A DNA stretch of 5,576 bases from an uncultured Eubacterium sp. (lineage in GTDB: Bacteria > Bacillota > Clostridia > Lachnospirales > Lachnospiraceae). Location of the stretch: assembly GCA_905236735.1 (NCBI GenBank), contig CAJOOU010000041.1, positions 1 to 5,576 on the forward strand. Reading direction: 5' to 3'. Both the position numbers and the translations under genes were made by a program. Below are positions 5,481 through 5,576 of this stretch, piece by piece. Under the pieces are notes generated by a model. The model saw nothing but the letters and a program-made list of their open reading frames with translations. It did no database searches and was not told the DNA's origin. Within the stretch, counting starts at the first letter, position 1; each line of letters begins with the position of its first letter.

Positions 5481-5517
5481 ATACCTAAATAAAAAATAAC
5501 AGAATTACCTTAGGTAT
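5481..5517. promoter_or_regulatory. Inverted repeats over the BIG2 promoter, candidate operator
   Basis: ATACCTAA (5481-5488) and TTAGGTAT (5510-5517) are perfect 8-bp inverted arms 21 nt apart, spanning the -10 and start region. The right arm also forms a tight palindrome TACCT-T-AGGTA (5506-5516) touching the -35. This makes three TACCT half-sites, suited to a dimeric regulator. No regulator gene for it is in the window. Confidence 0.4.
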
Positions 5518-5522
5518 GTCAA
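5493..5522 (-). promoter_or_regulatory. Candidate promoter for the BIG2 gene
   Basis: On the minus strand, a perfect -35 TTGACA (5522-5517) is followed after 18 nt by TATTTT (5498-5493). Transcription should begin near 5486, with a leader of about 28 nt holding the GGAGGG ribosome site. The -10 is imperfect, so the exact start is uncertain. Confidence 0.6.
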
Positions 5523-5576
5523 CGCTTTTTTGACCTTGCACCATGACAAATCTGTTACATATAGTATTCATGTTTA

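Noticed and set aside
5532..5576. A rightward promoter near the right edge (TTGCAC with TATAGT 18 nt later)
   Set aside because: The -35 matches only half of the consensus and no gene can be seen before the window ends, so it is not supportable.

Overview
The window reads as ordinary chromosomal DNA from a Gram-positive, low-to-moderate GC Firmicute, most likely a motile Clostridia/Lachnospiraceae-type gut or rumen bacterium. The pointers are strong AGGAGG-type ribosome sites, near-consensus sigma-A promoters, a YtrA-type GntR regulator with its ABC transporter, a hybrid sensor kinase with the FEREKTSTVSGIQGTGLGMAITKNIVD block common in that group, a compact soluble chemoreceptor, and a secreted BIG2 (Ig-like) protein. 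The taxonomic call is inference from protein style, not from a marker gene.

Layout, left to right. (1) 1-726 (+): the 3' end of a hybrid histidine kinase (ATPase domain plus a C-terminal receiver). (2) 719-841 (+): overlapping the kinase stop by 8 nt is a 40-codon ORF that is clearly the first ~33 residues of a LysR-type DNA-binding domain. It runs straight into a rho-independent hairpin (820-858), so it is a truncated remnant. (3) 2732-857 (-): a three-gene, translationally overlapping operon: YtrA-like GntR repressor, ABC ATPase, and six-helix ABC-2 type permease. (4) 2733-2839: a short divergent promoter region. The two -35 boxes lie on the same TTGTCAA/TTGACAA bases, it carries direct and inverted TTGTATTA-type repeats, and the rightward transcript appears leaderless. 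(5) 2840-3712 (+): one continuous reading frame for a two-domain protein (HAD-like N-terminal half plus GNAT acetyltransferase) broken by a single in-frame TGA at 3212-3214. (6) 3771-4604 (+): a soluble methyl-accepting chemotaxis protein with its own near-perfect promoter and a strong terminator. (7) 5458-4667 (-): a secreted protein of three BIG2 domains, with a promoter overlapped by an inverted repeat.

The pieces look like independent transcription units rather than one pathway. The GntR/ABC operon is probably self-regulated, and its operator region also covers the divergent acetyltransferase promoter. I see no mobile element, CRISPR array, tRNA or rRNA. The most interesting items are the TGA that splits the HAD-like/GNAT frame, the LysR remnant fused to a terminator, and the compact back-to-back promoter with a predicted leaderless mRNA. 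I did not find convincing evidence of an entirely new system.
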